From the NCBI GenBank assembly GCA_025024175.1, contig QCXZ01000137.1, positions 2,728,001 to 2,792,000 on the forward strand: a DNA stretch of 64,000 nucleotides. Reading direction: 5' to 3'. This document shows, in pieces, positions 31,790 to 43,622 of this stretch (the first letter of the stretch is position 1; each line of letters opens with the position of its first letter). A program made the position numbers and the translations under genes. This DNA comes from Rhyzopertha dominica (Eukaryota > Arthropoda > Insecta > Coleoptera > Bostrichidae). The notes under the pieces are model-generated. The model was given only the letters and a program-made list of their open reading frames with translations, did not search any database and had not been told where the DNA came from.

Positions 31790-34700
31790 TATATCTTAAT
31801 AACCATACAAACGTAGATTTACCAATTATTTTCATTCCCGAATTAAATGCAAAATTTCTTGTCGATACAGGCAGCGGAAAAAGTTTCGTAAAACCCGAAT
31901 TAGCTTACAGCGTTTATCCAAATTTTATATATCCAGAAATGTTTACAGTTAGCACAGCTCATGCAACTTCAGTACACAGTGAAGCTATGGAAATACCACT
32001 TTTTCCTTGCTTTCAAACTGATGGAATACATAAATTTTACTTATTCGACTTTTCACCAAAATTCGATGGTCTAATTGGAATTGATTTTCTAATACAAATT
32101 GGCGCGAGCATAAACCTCAAAACTGCAACTTTAGAAACCCCTAATGCAGAACTTCCTTTATATTTTCAACATGATTTATCTCAGTATAACGCACCACAAA
32201 AACCAAAATTCGTCCCAGTTCAAATTATTATTCCGCCGAGAACAACTCAAATTGTAAAAGTTCCAGTCACAGAGCAAAATGGTGTAGGTATTCTACATTA
32301 CACAGATTTTGAAGTAGCCGAAATACCCGAAGCATTAGTCAATGTAACGAACTTTCAAGCATTAACGATGATCACTAATTCCCGTGAAAACCCAGTTAAA
32401 ATTAAAATTTTAGAACCACTCAAAATTGAAATGATAAACGAATCAGAAATGAACTTTGTAGACAAAATGCAAATCAATTCGGATATCGATGAACAGCATT
32501 TAGACAAACTTCATAAACAAAATTTAAAAAACCTCCGTTTAGAACATTGTAACCCCGAAGAATACAAAGCAATTAGAGACTTATGTTACGAATACAGAGA
32601 CATATTTTATTGTGAAGGAACTCCGCTCACTTTCACTAATCAAATTAAACATAAAATCAATTTAACTGATGAAACTCCCATTTTCACTAAAACGTATAGA
32701 TACCCCGAAATACACAGGAAAGAGGTTCACACTCAAATTAATAAAATGTTACAAGACGGTATAATTCAAAATTCAACTTCACCATGGAGTAGCCCCATCT
32801 GGGTAGTCCCAAAAAAATTAGACGCCTCAGGCAAGCGTAAATGGAGAATTGTTGTAGATTACAGGAAACTGAATCAAAAAACTATTGACGATAAATTTCC
32901 TCTTCCGAATATAACTGATATTCTGGATAAGCTAGGAAAAGCTCAATACTTCACAACTTTAGATTTGGCTAATGGTTTCCACCAAATCGAAATGCATAAA
33001 GACGACATTCCAAAAACCGCGTTTTCAACCGATACAGGATTATACGAATTCAGGCGCATGCCCTTTGGTTTAAAGAATGCACCTTCTACTTTCCAAAGAG
33101 TAATGAATAACGTCCTACGAGGTTTCCAAAACGAAATCTGTTTAGTGTACTTAGATGACATTATTATATTCTCAACTTCTCTCCAGGAACATGTACAACG
33201 CCTTAAATTAGTATTCGAAAGACTCAGACAGTCAAAATTCAAAATACAACTCGACAAATCAGAATTTCTCCACAAGGAAATCGCCTACCTAGGTCACAAA
33301 GTCACTGAAAAAGGTATAACTCCAAACCCCGATAAAATAGAAGCTGTAAAGAACTTTCCAGTCCCCAAAACTCCAAAGGAAATTAAAGCTTTCTTAGGTT
33401 TAGCAGGATACTATCGTAGATTCATAAAAGACTTCGCAAAAATTTCAAAACCATTAACTTCTTGTCTAAAGAAAAATGCAAAAATTGAACATACACCTTC
33501 GTTTCTTCAAGCATTCAATCATCTCAAAGAACTCTTAATAAATGCCCCAATTTTAAAATACCCCGATTTCTCAAAACCATTCGTTCTTACTACTGACGCT
33601 TCAAATTTCGCTTTAGGCGCTATATTATCTCAAGGTACACCACCCAAAGATCAGCCGATAGCTTTTGCATCCAGGACTCTAAATGAAACCGAACAAAGAT
33701 ATTCGACAATTGAAAAAGAACTGCTAGCAATAGTATGGTCATGCAAATATTTCCGACCTTACTTATACGGCCGAAAATTCCAAATTTTCACAGATCACAG
33801 ACCCCTTGTTTGGCTATTTAATCTAAAAGAGCCAAATTCAAAATTAATGAGATGGCGACTGAAACTCGAGGAATACGATTACGAAATTATATATAAAAAA
33901 GGAAAACACAATTTGAACGCCGATGCCCTTTCTAGAATCCGGTTAAATGCAGTAGAAACACAATCCATACTCAATAATCCAGGCGACATAAATTTTGACA
34001 TTGAAGAATTTTTAGATCAAAATTACGACCCAAACACGTTAGACCCAAATGAAGTTTCAGAAACACTCAAAATGATTGAACCCGCAGTGAAAGAACCAAA
34101 ATTCAGAATTCTACAAAACATTCAAATTCGACCTCCAATTTCAAATACTTCTAATACCGCACATAGTGCAAACGTCCCGGAAACTCTCGCAGACATACCG
34201 ATTTTAGACGAAATCATTAATAACAAAATTCAACAGTTAATAGTGACAAAATCGCCATATGACAGTTATCAAAAAATTAACCGCGAAAATTTCGACGGAA
34301 ATAAAATAATTAAAGCAACCATTCCAGCTAATATTACTGCAGTTACTAAATTCATGAAAGAATATTTACAGGATAAAACCAATTACATTTATTTTGTATC
34401 AAAAGAATTACGTCCACTTTTCCAGCAATCTCTTTCGAACTATTTCCGAAATTATAAATTGATTGAATGTACAAAACTTGTAAACAATGTCCAACCAGAC
34501 GAACGAGAACTACTTATTTTACACAAACACGAAGGCAAGACAAATCATAGAGGAATTGATGAAACGTACAAATTTTTAAAAGCCAATTATTATTGGAAAT
34601 CCATGAAAGCAGATATCACCAAATTCATAAATAATTGCGAACTATGTCAAAGAACTAAATATGACAGAAAACCCCCCAAACAACCTCTAGTACTAACAGA

Positions 34701-35541
34701 AACCCCATCACGACCTTTCGAAATTATACATATAGACACTTTCGTACTCGGAAAATATAAATTCCTAACAATATTAGATAAATTCTCCAAATTTGGACAC
34801 GCATTACCCTATTTTGGCACAGCAATTTCAGCTTGTCAACAGCTTGTTCACTTTTTCTCATTTCATGGCATTCCAAAACAAATTGTAGCAGATAACGGAA
34901 CCGAATTCAAGAATGACGTAGTTGATTCTCTACTCAAAGTCCACGGAATAAAAATCCACTTCACGACCCCCTATCACCACGAATCGAACTCTCCAGTTGA
35001 AAGATTACATTCAACCCTGTTAGAACATATTCGGCTATTAAAAGAAAAAGACCCAAAAGCTGATACCCCCACACTAATGTCTTATGCAGTAATAGCATAC
35101 AACAGTACAATCCATTCCACCACCAATTACACCCCCTTCGAATTAATTACTGGCCACACTGATTCTAAAGATCCAATGTCATTGATCCCCGCACGCGTTT
35201 TTTCAGAATACGTAAATTCTCACCAGAAAAATACCGAAGCATTATATGAACAAATCAAGGAAGACACCAGCCGAAACAAAGAGAAACTAATTAATAAAAT
35301 CAATCAATCAAAGAAATCACAAAATTTAAGCATTGGAGCGCGAGTCTACAAGAAAACAGACAAAAGAACCGGAAAAATTAAAAATAAATTTAAAGGACCA
35401 TTTATTCTTACTAAAATATTAGAAAATAATAAAATTGAAATCGAAAACCCCGTAAATCAGAACAAAGAAATTATTCACGTAAACGAAGCCAAAATTATAC
35501 CCATTTTTCCAGATGGACCCGGACCCTCGCGAACGACGTAA
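31790..35541 (+). CDS. pol: Errantivirus Pol (protease, RT, RNase H, integrase)
   Basis: The frame is open well upstream of the first Met (31939) and overlaps gag, so Pol is read through by frameshift. The aspartic protease motif VDTGSG (31861-31878) lies before that Met and must be included. Reverse transcriptase has [12 protein letters not shown] and YLDD (33148-33159). RNase H has TTDASNFALGA near 33590 and TDHRPLVWL. Integrase has an HHCC finger (about 34520-34660), then HIDTF, ADNGTEF (34888-34908) and SPVERLHST, giving D, D, E. A GPF module follows near 35395. There are no stops or shifts in this copy and all catalytic motifs are present. Expected length and order for the group. Confidence 0.95.
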
Positions 35542-37187
35542 TTATACACGATCTAAATCAACAACCAGGAACACTTCCATTAAAAATTGGACATGCAAAA
35601 TTAATTAATGATCATTGGAAATTTATTCAAACATTTAACTTAACCGAAATTACTCTACAGTACGAAGCAATTAAAATAAGAACCAAAATTGTTAGCGAAC
35701 AAATTAAAACACATGATGTATATGAAGAAGAATTCCAAAATTCACTAATTCCGATACATTTACTAGAAGACCGGATTGAAAGACAGATTGAACAGTTAAA
35801 TCCAATAAAACACACTAGGAGCAAACGAGGACTATTAAACCCATTAGGATCCATAATAAAATGCATAACTGGAAATCTAGATCAGTCAGATGCAGAAAAA
35901 TATGACAAAGAAATTAAGGCATTGCAGGAAAATCAAGAGAAACTAAAATTAAGTGCTATTAATCAAATATCAATTGTACAATCAACGATAACTAAATTTC
36001 AAACGCTTATGTCTAATATGACACACAACCAAATTGTTTTAGAACGTCGAATAAAACAAGTTGAAGACTTCATAAAAAATATCACTAAACAAGTAAACTT
36101 AGCAACAGATATTTTATTTGTTCATTCGGTACTAAACCAAATTATGTCAATGTATCAAATGATATATGACGCTCTCGAAAAAATTGAAACAGCCATAAGC
36201 TTTGCTAAATTAAACATTTTACACAATTCAATAATAAACCCAAAAGATCTTTTTATTGAAATAAATAGAATTCAACATAACTTAACTACAAGCGTATTGC
36301 CCCTTGATGTAACGTTCGATAACATTTTAAGTTTCGAGAAAATAATAGAAATTAAAAGTTATATTTCAGAATCGAATATAATATTCATTTTGGAACTACC
36401 GTTAATTGAACCAGAAATATTTCAGTATTTTCTATTGTTTCCTGTACCGATCCCAAGTGATAAACAAAACGAATTTCTCCTGCATATTCCATACAAACCT
36501 TACCTCGCACTTAGCGATACAAAGTATTTTTATATGGACCATAAATGTACGCAAATTTCAAACGAAGACTTCATCTGTAAAGAAGCCCGCAAAATGATTA
36601 TAGAAAACAATGCACCATGCGACATACAGCTAATTACCTACCAACGAAACATGTCAACGTGCCATGTCCATAAGGTACAACTTTTCGAAAATCAAGTAAA
36701 CCAGATCACCGAAGGCAAATGGATAGTTACCGTTCCAGAAAGCACATTAATAACAACAGTCTGTCAAAATTCGAGAAATAAGCTACAAATTTATGGTTCT
36801 TACTTAATGGAAACGCCGAAAACCTGCGAAATAAAAATAAAATCGCTGATACTCCGAAGCCATCATCCAAGAAGATTGGCATACAAGATAATCGAGCTAC
36901 CCACCATCAACATGACTACCTACAAGCAACACTCGGTATTCAACCCTCCAACGCTGGACTTCGATTCCATCAACATGAAGGAAACGCAAGAATTGTACAA
37001 CGAACTCGAGGAACAAAAGTTAAAAATAAGTGAGGTGTTTAACCCAGTGTCTGTGCGGAGCGTAAATATTTGGACTATATTCTTATATGGACTCCTACTT
37101 GCCATCGGACTTTACTTTGCCGTTCGATTCATAAGAACCAAATTAATAAAAGCAAAAGCTGAAAATTCAAATAATATTGTAATTTAA
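35541..37187 (+). CDS. env: Errantivirus envelope (F-like fusion protein)
   Basis: Open in a third frame. The frame extends back into the end of pol, with no convincing ATG near its start. As in gypsy, it is probably expressed from a spliced RNA, and TTTTTCCAG at 35504-35512 is a possible acceptor. A furin-type site RSKR (35817-35828) is followed by GLLNPLGSIIKCITGNLD, the usual start of the fusion subunit. Then come a long helical segment (heptad-like leucine/isoleucine pattern), a cysteine-containing domain, one transmembrane helix (IWTIFLYGLLLAIGLYFAV, about 37065-37122) and a short basic tail. It is homologous in layout to baculovirus F proteins. I see no disabling lesion within this frame, but function is not shown. 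Confidence 0.85.
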   Translation: MIHDLNQQPGTLPLKIGHAKLINDHWKFIQTFNLTEITLQYEAIKIRTKIVSEQIKTHDVYEEEFQNSLIPIHLLEDRIERQIEQLNPIKHTRSKRGLLNPLGSIIKCITGNLDQSDAEKYDKEIKALQENQEKLKLSAINQISIVQSTITKFQTLMSNMTHNQIVLERRIKQVEDFIKNITKQVNLATDILFVHSVLNQIMSMYQMIYDALEKIETAISFAKLNILHNSIINPKDLFIEINRIQHNLTTSVLPLDVTFDNILSFEKIIEIKSYISESNIIFILELPLIEPEIFQYFLLFPVPIPSDKQNEFLLHIPYKPYLALSDTKYFYMDHKCTQISNEDFICKEARKMIIENNAPCDIQLITYQRNMSTCHVHKVQLFENQVNQITEGKWIVTVPESTLITTVCQNSRNKLQIYGSYLMETPKTCEIKIKSLILRSHHPRRLAYKIIELPTINMTTYKQHSVFNPPTLDFDSINMKETQELYNELEEQKLKISEVFNPVSVRSVNIWTIFLYGLLLAIGLYFAVRFIRTKLIKAKAENSNNIVI

Positions 37188-37210
37188 AAATTTCAGATTT
37201 TAAATTGCAA

Positions 37211-37223
37211 CTTAGGCGGGAGG
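37211..37223 (+). promoter_or_regulatory. Polypurine tract of the errantivirus
   Basis: CTTAGGCGGGAGG directly before the 3-prime LTR, in the expected plus-strand priming position. Confidence 0.7.
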
Positions 37224-37460
37224 AGTTACATACGCAACCTTGACTACTCAGGACTTTATAAGACGACGAGTTTGCAGTTTGTTATCTTTAGCAGCTCTGT
37301 TGTCCTAGGTTATAAATATAGGTTAACAATGAATAGCATTAAGAATCTAACGCGAAGCTTGGTCGAGAGCATATCGGACAACTCGTGTATTTTCTTCACA
37401 TTTCTGTACGTAAAATAAAGTTTTTTTAAAAACAAACATTCGACGTGCAAGAAAATAACT
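37224..37460 (+). repeat. 3-prime LTR of the errantivirus
   Basis: Reads the same as the 5-prime LTR over all 237 bases. The AATAAA at 37414-37419 would serve as the polyadenylation signal. Confidence 0.95.
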
Positions 37461-37464
37461 AGAT

Positions 37465-39359
37465 TACTATTAAAAGAATTGTTACACAAGGCAAAGTTGA
37501 CAACATTGGGATTATCGTCTTATCAAATTGCTTGCACCAACTTGTACTGCTAATTTCTTGAATTGTTACTTCGATCAAATATAAAAAAATATTCATTTGA
37601 GAATGAACCTCAGCAAGTTTTCGAGATATACTCAATCGAATTAGTAATTGTGATTGTACAGTTAAAGATTACAAAAAATGAATGACACGACTGTACAAAT
37701 ATTATCATTCAAGGATGCATTATATTATTTGCAACAATTAAACATGTAAAGAGTTTAATAATCAAAAGTTAAAAGCATCGACCAGTTGCGTATATTCCAG
37801 CCAATTACTCTAAGGCAAAATCAGCAAATGTAGTAATAGTTTTATCGACTGGATCTACAGTTAGGTTACGTTCAATTTTATGGGTTGAAAATGGATTGGT
37901 GAATGGAGCTTTAGTTTATTGTGTCGAAGATATAATTTATGTAGTCCCCTGATCAACTTAGCACCGCTCGATCCTTAGCAATATATAGGTTTGAAATTAA
38001 AAATTGACGTTTACGAATTTTAGTGCCTGAAAACCAGGTTTACTGCCGATGAAGTACGTTTAGCACAGATAATTGAAATAAAAAAAAAATTAACCCCCAA
38101 AATAAAGATGTTAGAACTCCTTACTTGTAACTGTCTATATCTATATGCAATGTATCGGTGGACATACACTTTTGCCCTGCTTGACGTGAGCTCAGCAAGA
38201 CAAAACAAGGACAACGACTCCCTAATTTGTATCCAGTGATAACCCACATACGTCAGGGTTATAAATTATTTTAATCACTTTCCCTAATTAAGCTGTTAAG
38301 CCAAATGGAAAAACCTGCTTTGTAATCAACTCTTAGGAACAAAATAGGGGTACTTTCATAAGTTTTTGTTTCATTACCTTGTTTTGCACAGATGCAAGTA
38401 TACAAGTATTTAATTCAATAAAGTACATATAGATAATTAGTAAGGTCTCTCCAAAAACATTTTTTCACGTCTACCATTCGTCATACAGTGTTATTTTATT
38501 AGCATCTGGTCCACTTGATTTTCAATCATGATCACGTGACGATAAAGCAAGGTCGAAGTATTAACACAACCATAACATGATTCACTGATAATAAATTTCA
38601 ATTTAATTCGGGCACAGCACTTGATTCGATGCCGTGAAAAATTGGGTATGTTACTCGATAGATGCAAGCCTTTTTTTCGCGAAAAAATTCAAACTTCTTC
38701 TCACGTTGCTTAAGGAAAAGCAATTGTTCCCGAAAAGCGTAGGTATATTCAACATTCTCGAGTTCAGATTTACGTTAGCGCAGAACAATTACTGAAAGAA
38801 GCATCCTATCAGCCCTTTTATCCGTTTGTCATGTTTCCCGTCCAACTGTCCCGGGCAATTTTCCGTGACACTGAGTAACGGCATCAACAATGCCATAAAT
38901 TTTCTAAGATAAGACTCGAAACATGAACAAAAAGGTGGAAGGCTTGGAGTGATCCTGCATTTGTAACTCTGGGATTTCGCACGAGAAATTGGGTAAGCTG
39001 TTTTAAAAAAGACACTGAACAGTTTCAGACTGGTAATTGAAATTTATACCTTCTAGATCTAGATAACTTAGAAACAACAAAACTAAAAAAGTTTCTTTTT
39101 TCAAGGTTTAATTTTAAGGCTCGATAAGTGATTCTATATTTAAATTTAAGCTATCTCAACTGTGCAAAATATACAACATACATTATTATTGATGTGGTAA
39201 AGTCGCATTCATATATTAGTTTTGTCTTAATTATCTTTAAGTAGGAAATAGGTAATCTTGCATATGATTTCAGATGCATAAGTTAGTTTTAGAGTTTTAA
39301 TAAATCATAATCATCATGAATTTTAAGTTTTTTTTCGTCAAATGCAAAAGTAAATTAAT
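37465..39359. other. Non-coding stretch
   Basis: AT-rich. No supported gene, RNA or intact element. Confidence 0.4.
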
Positions 39360-39960
39360 GTAATTGGGTTCATGTCAGGTGAACAAGAGGGTACTAGCAA
39401 TTCGACATTTTAGTTGGTAAACCAAGCCATAAACTCTACTGAGATGAATAAGCGCATTATCTTGTTGGAAAATGAAATCTCGTTCGTAATTGTTATTCAA
39501 AAATTAGCATTAAATTTGTCACAAGAACTTGAATGTGCTCTTGACTGTTTTTGCCTGCTTTTGTAAAGCCACCCCATACCATTAACGTACCACCTCCAAA
39601 GATTCGTTTTGAAAAATACTCAGGTTATCCCTCAAATCTCGCCAATAACAATTGAATCCACCTAAACCATCAAGATTAGTTTTTTATTAGAAAAGAAAAT
39701 CTCAAATTGTTTGAATAATAACATGGTTTAATTGTAAAGTTTTTGTTTACATTTTCCCAATTTCGCTAACATATTCTCACGAGCAGATTCCAAACGGTCT
39801 TATTTTACTTGTCGGGGTACAATGTGTTCACTTTTCTTCAGAACCCTCCCTGTAGTCCATTTTGAAACATCAAGCCCGCACCCTTGGGCAATTTTTTTCG
39901 ACTTTTATAGTGTTACTCGCTGTAGCAATAATTCTTCTTGCAGCTCTGGGTGATTTTTTT
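39360..39960 (-). pseudogene. Tc1-like transposase relic
   Basis: The minus strand, with frameshifts, shows in order GLDVSKWT..RVLKKSEH (about 39890-39830), LDGLGGFNCYWRDLR (about 39680-39640), EVVR then a GGGTLMVWGGF frame (about 39600-39565), FQQDNALIHLS (about 39475-39445) and SPDMNPI (about 39390-39370). These match the ordered Tc1 blocks (first catalytic region, GG-MVWG, QQDNAP, SPDLNPIE). The final glutamate and C-terminus are lost. It is a different family from the Tc1-like element at 45.4 kb. Confidence 0.75.
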
Positions 39961-40740
39961 TTCGTTAGGGCCACCTTAAAAGTTTTTAAGTGGCGTTTGC
40001 ATTTGGCCAAGTAATTTAAGGTGGGGCTATAGTTATGCTCTCTTTTTGTACTACAGCTTTATATCAAAAACGATGTATTTCAGTGCTACAAGTCAACTTT
40101 TTTCTAGTTTAAAAGAATCTGATTTTTTTACATAATTTTCTAGTCGCTTTAGCTTAATAAGGTTGCCATACATTGTTTTTTTAATTAAAATCAATAAAAG
40201 CAAACTTCTCCTTAATCTGTACGTTCGGTTGTCAACTACCTCAATATCCAACCAAAGAAGAAACCCCTCAGAAAAAACGAATCCAAGAAAACGTCAAACC
40301 CTTATCACATCATCCACAAAATCACTCAACAACACAAGAAAAAAATCATGTCAAGAGAAAAAGTCTCGAATTCCGTCAGGACATCGGCATGGCGCTCCGC
40401 GGACCTAAATGCGTTTGTTCATAGTTTGCGTGATCGCGGATCGACCAACTCCGCTGTTCGAGTAACACTGAACTGTCTTCTCGATTTTCCACGGCGGTAC
40501 CGCAGTTACGCAACGCTTTTCGCCGGTGTTGCCGGCTCCTTGTAAATTTTGAAGAACCAGTGAGAATGCACTAGTGGCGGAGTGGTTCCAAGTGTCCAGA
40601 AAGATTCTGTTAGGACCTTTTTCTCGAATTTTTTGATTATTTTTATCCTTTTTTCAGAATGTTTATTAAAATATTTTGCCGCATGCAAATTTCTGTTTGA
40701 CTAATAACCTCATAAGAACAGTCAGGTGAGGGACATTCAA
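39961..40740. other. Non-coding stretch
   Basis: No gene called. A 65-residue frame at 40348-40545 (plus) is somewhat GC-rich but shows no motif and no flanking splice sites. Confidence 0.35.
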
Positions 40741-41992
40741 ATTGGGTATTTGCCATGTATTTATATTTTATTAATTTGCGTATTAATATGTAGCATCTAA
40801 TCCACAAAACAACTGTGGCAGCTTATAAATTCGAAAAAATGGATCGTAAGGTGTATTTTTAATATTAAAAATGTGAATATTTAAAGGGGCCGCCAAAACA
40901 CAGACATATTGACCGTGACGTCAGGTGTCTTGTAAATGGCCGCTTGTTTACATCTGGGGTGAGCGCGTCACGCGTCAGGCTCAACCCGTCAATTTGCCAG
41001 TTTGTTGTTTACGTTCATTTTGTGACAAGCGAATTAAAATACGCCAAGGAAAATTTAAATACTTATGAGTTATGACTTCTGAAGGCATATTTATTGTTAT
41101 GGAATTTGTGTACAGCGACGAGCGGTTCAACGCGGCGAAGATGAGGAACGTAAAAGCAACAGCATAACTTTTTATCAAATTAACTTAGCATTGATAATTT
41201 GATCACAGTGGGTTGTTGGAAACATACTATTTGTAAACATAAAAATGTAAGAATCNAAAATGTACCCTAAACGGACATTTATTTTAGAGGTCAGAATAAA
41301 TATAAATTGCTATTTATTTCCGGGGCTCTTGCGGCTCGTTTCCGGTCTGACTAACAGTCGAATATATGGGGAACAACGTCGTTCTTTATTATATTCACAT
41401 TTCCCTCTATCGACTTAAAACGCATATAATTTTTCATATCCTCTTCAAGCTATAACAAAATGGAAACTGAATGGTAAACACTTATAACCCCGAAAAGAAT
41501 AATAAAACTTATAGTAAGAATTAAGATGATCTTCACAACAGAAAAACAAATTTTGCGATTTCGGCATATCACGTTGATAATCTTGAGGAACGGTTATAAA
41601 AATTTTATTAGCTGTACTGACTGAAGTACTTTTATAATCATGTACAAAACAACACTTATTTTGTTTTCCATACATAATAGTTGCTTATAAAACTACACAA
41701 ATCACTTTTTGGTGCGACCTCTCACACCACACCAGAGCTTTTCCAATACAAGACTGATACTACACCATTAAACAGCACGCTCCTCGGTAATGTCTACAGG
41801 ACACTTGACGTCACGCGTTGAATAACTTTGGATAGGAGCGTTTTGGCGGTAACTCCTAAGATTCGAATCTCAGACCTGAAATTCTCTACCTACAAATTTT
41901 TTTTTGTTTTTTTTTAATATGGCGAACGATATATATGCACTTCACGATTCATTTTACGTTATTTTCAAAAAAAAAAAGTGATAATACCCAAA
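40741..41992. mobile_element. Non-autonomous DNA element, copy 2 (uninterrupted)
   Basis: Starts ATTGGGTATT and ends AATACCCAAA. It aligns along its length with 851-2792 and lacks the MITE present there. It includes the distinctive GACGTCAGGTGTCTTGTAAA segment near 40918 and shared ends. No coding capacity. Confidence 0.65.
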
Positions 41993-42144
41993 GTCTTATC
42001 TATTGAGTTGATTTAGACAGAATTTCTGGTTAACGGATAAAAAAAATGTGGTGTCAATTGTTGCTTCAAAATCGCTAATTTTGACCTAAAGTAACTAACC
42101 CATGTAGGCAGAATCTGACTTTGATAGCCGCTATTTATTTAATT

Positions 42145-42468
42145 TTACCGAAGAACTTCTGCAACTTGAAGCTTACTAATTGTTGGTCTTCCAGAACCTG
42201 TAAGGTCAGTTACAAACCCTGTTCTTTCGAATTTGCTACTCCAGTTATGGTACCCTTTAATTTGGTACGCTTCTGTTCTCGAACCCATTTTCGTTCTAAA
42301 TCTTCGTAATCCATTATTTAATAAGAGCTGACGATTGGATTTTTCTGTCACTTCCAACAATACTTTAACTGTCTCTCCATCAATTGTTGCTAATTTTTGA
42401 GATTCAGGTTTTGAAACATCCTTTACACCACCAGTTTTCCTAAATATCTTAACAGTTTTACATACCAC
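42145..42468 (-). pseudogene. Helix-turn-helix fragment of a mariner-type transposase, duplicated
   Basis: The 107-codon frame reads two similar modules. The first contains FRKTGGVKDV...VLLEVTEKSNRQL and the second FERTGFVTDLTGSGRPTISK. Both match the F..TG.V.D..GSGRP linker that follows the first helix-turn-helix in mariner-type transposases. The order is scrambled and no catalytic domain follows. Probably two nested or tandem remnants. Confidence 0.5.
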
Positions 42469-43622
42469 TGACTGGGTGATTGTTTCTGGGTTAAATTCCT
42501 TAAAAATTGGCGAGCTTCGATTTGTATTCTTTCAGGATCGCCGTATCCAACTGTTTTCAAATTAAATGGACCAATTTTGGGAATCGAGTGTAGCCCTAAA
42601 ATTAATATAGCTTGTGTTGCTATTAACTCTTAGATCTCTTCATAATGTATTCTAATATTAGCTTTTTGTGTTGTCGTTACTGTTGGTGTCGTTACAAGTA
42701 AAGCAGTTTCGTACGTCTAAAAAAGTGTATACAAGAAATCATATAATTTTGGTACAGAAAATCTCGGGAGACAGCAACATCGAAGCACATTGAGTCACCA
42801 AATATACGGGAAGAACATTACCCAACAAGAACACAAAAACCGTGCAAGAAAAAATAAGAAAAGCTGGAAGAAGAAACCATAGTGACAAGAACAGAAAGAA
42901 GCAGTAAGTATGAAGGCACTAGGCTAGTGAAAAATAATCGTACAGAAACCAGAAAGAAAAAATGGAAGCTACGATGGAACATTAGTAATAGCAACACAAA
43001 CATCCTGGAAGAGAAATACGAAGAACATATGCAAGCTTAGAAGGACTTTGGAATAATCTTTTTAAAGAAATTGAGAAAACAAAAACCACAAAACAGAGCT
43101 GGCTGTCATGGCAAAGAAATAACAGCCTCCTAAAAAAATCAAGATCTCCAAATGCGCAGAGAAAATAAATAAAAAACTTTTGTCAGCATTTTTTATATAG
43201 AGTGTTTAAAAAAGTTATTGACATATTCCATACATCCGCCACTGGTACGAAAGCACCAACTACGTCGCAATGCCGCATCGCACAGAGGTGGGAGTCGTCG
43301 CGACGCAGGGCGTCTGGAGGATGCACCTCGACCCGGTTATCCGTCTCTGTCTAATTAGGTCGCTCCCACAAAATGATTAATTGGGACTGCGAATATTGAT
43401 GGGTTAGTGAAAGGTGCGATCCCTTTGAGACCGATGTGGAGGATCTTTAGCAAAGCTGTGGTTATTCGTTTCGACGGCGTCGAGGTCATACGACAATTGA
43501 AAGAAAATGTGGGGCGCACATACGTCATCTTTATGTAGGACGTCGTTTCTTACGTTATTACGTAGTTGGGCATTTAGGTTAGCGACTTTTTAGAAGACTG
43601 AAATGGTTTTTGAACTGGGGTA
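42469..43622. other. Non-coding stretch with a GC-richer island
   Basis: No gene. 43240-43515 is noticeably GC-richer than its surroundings and contains homeodomain-like cores (TAATTAGG, ATGATTAATT near 43350-43385) but no open frame of note. A conserved regulatory element is possible but unproven. Confidence 0.35.

Larger units (their letters stand above)
26098..34367. repeat. First 8.27 kb of the right contig, same sequence as 17757-25997
   Basis: Begins in the Penelope relic and runs into errantivirus pol. Indels relative to the left contig are dense in the first 3 kb. There the left contig keeps longer open Penelope frames, so errors are on this side. In pol the opposite holds. Confidence 0.9.
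29862..37460 (+). mobile_element. Complete errantivirus (gypsy-type endogenous retrovirus of insects)
   Basis: A 7.6-kb element with 237-bp LTRs (29862-30098, 37224-37460) that I read as identical. LTRs start AGTTA and end TAACT. The 4-bp target duplication is AGAT (29858-29861 and 37461-37464). Order: LTR, PBS, leader with tandem repeats, gag, pol in the -1 frame, env in a third frame, PPT, LTR. All three frames are open. Identical LTRs mean a very recent insertion. The three-gene structure with an F-like envelope is that of insect errantiviruses such as gypsy, ZAM, 17.6 and 297. Confidence 0.95.

Noticed and set aside
42770..43160. A-rich, Lys- and Arg-coding stretch as a gene
   Set aside because: Composition bias alone makes the frames. 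There is no domain and no splice context.
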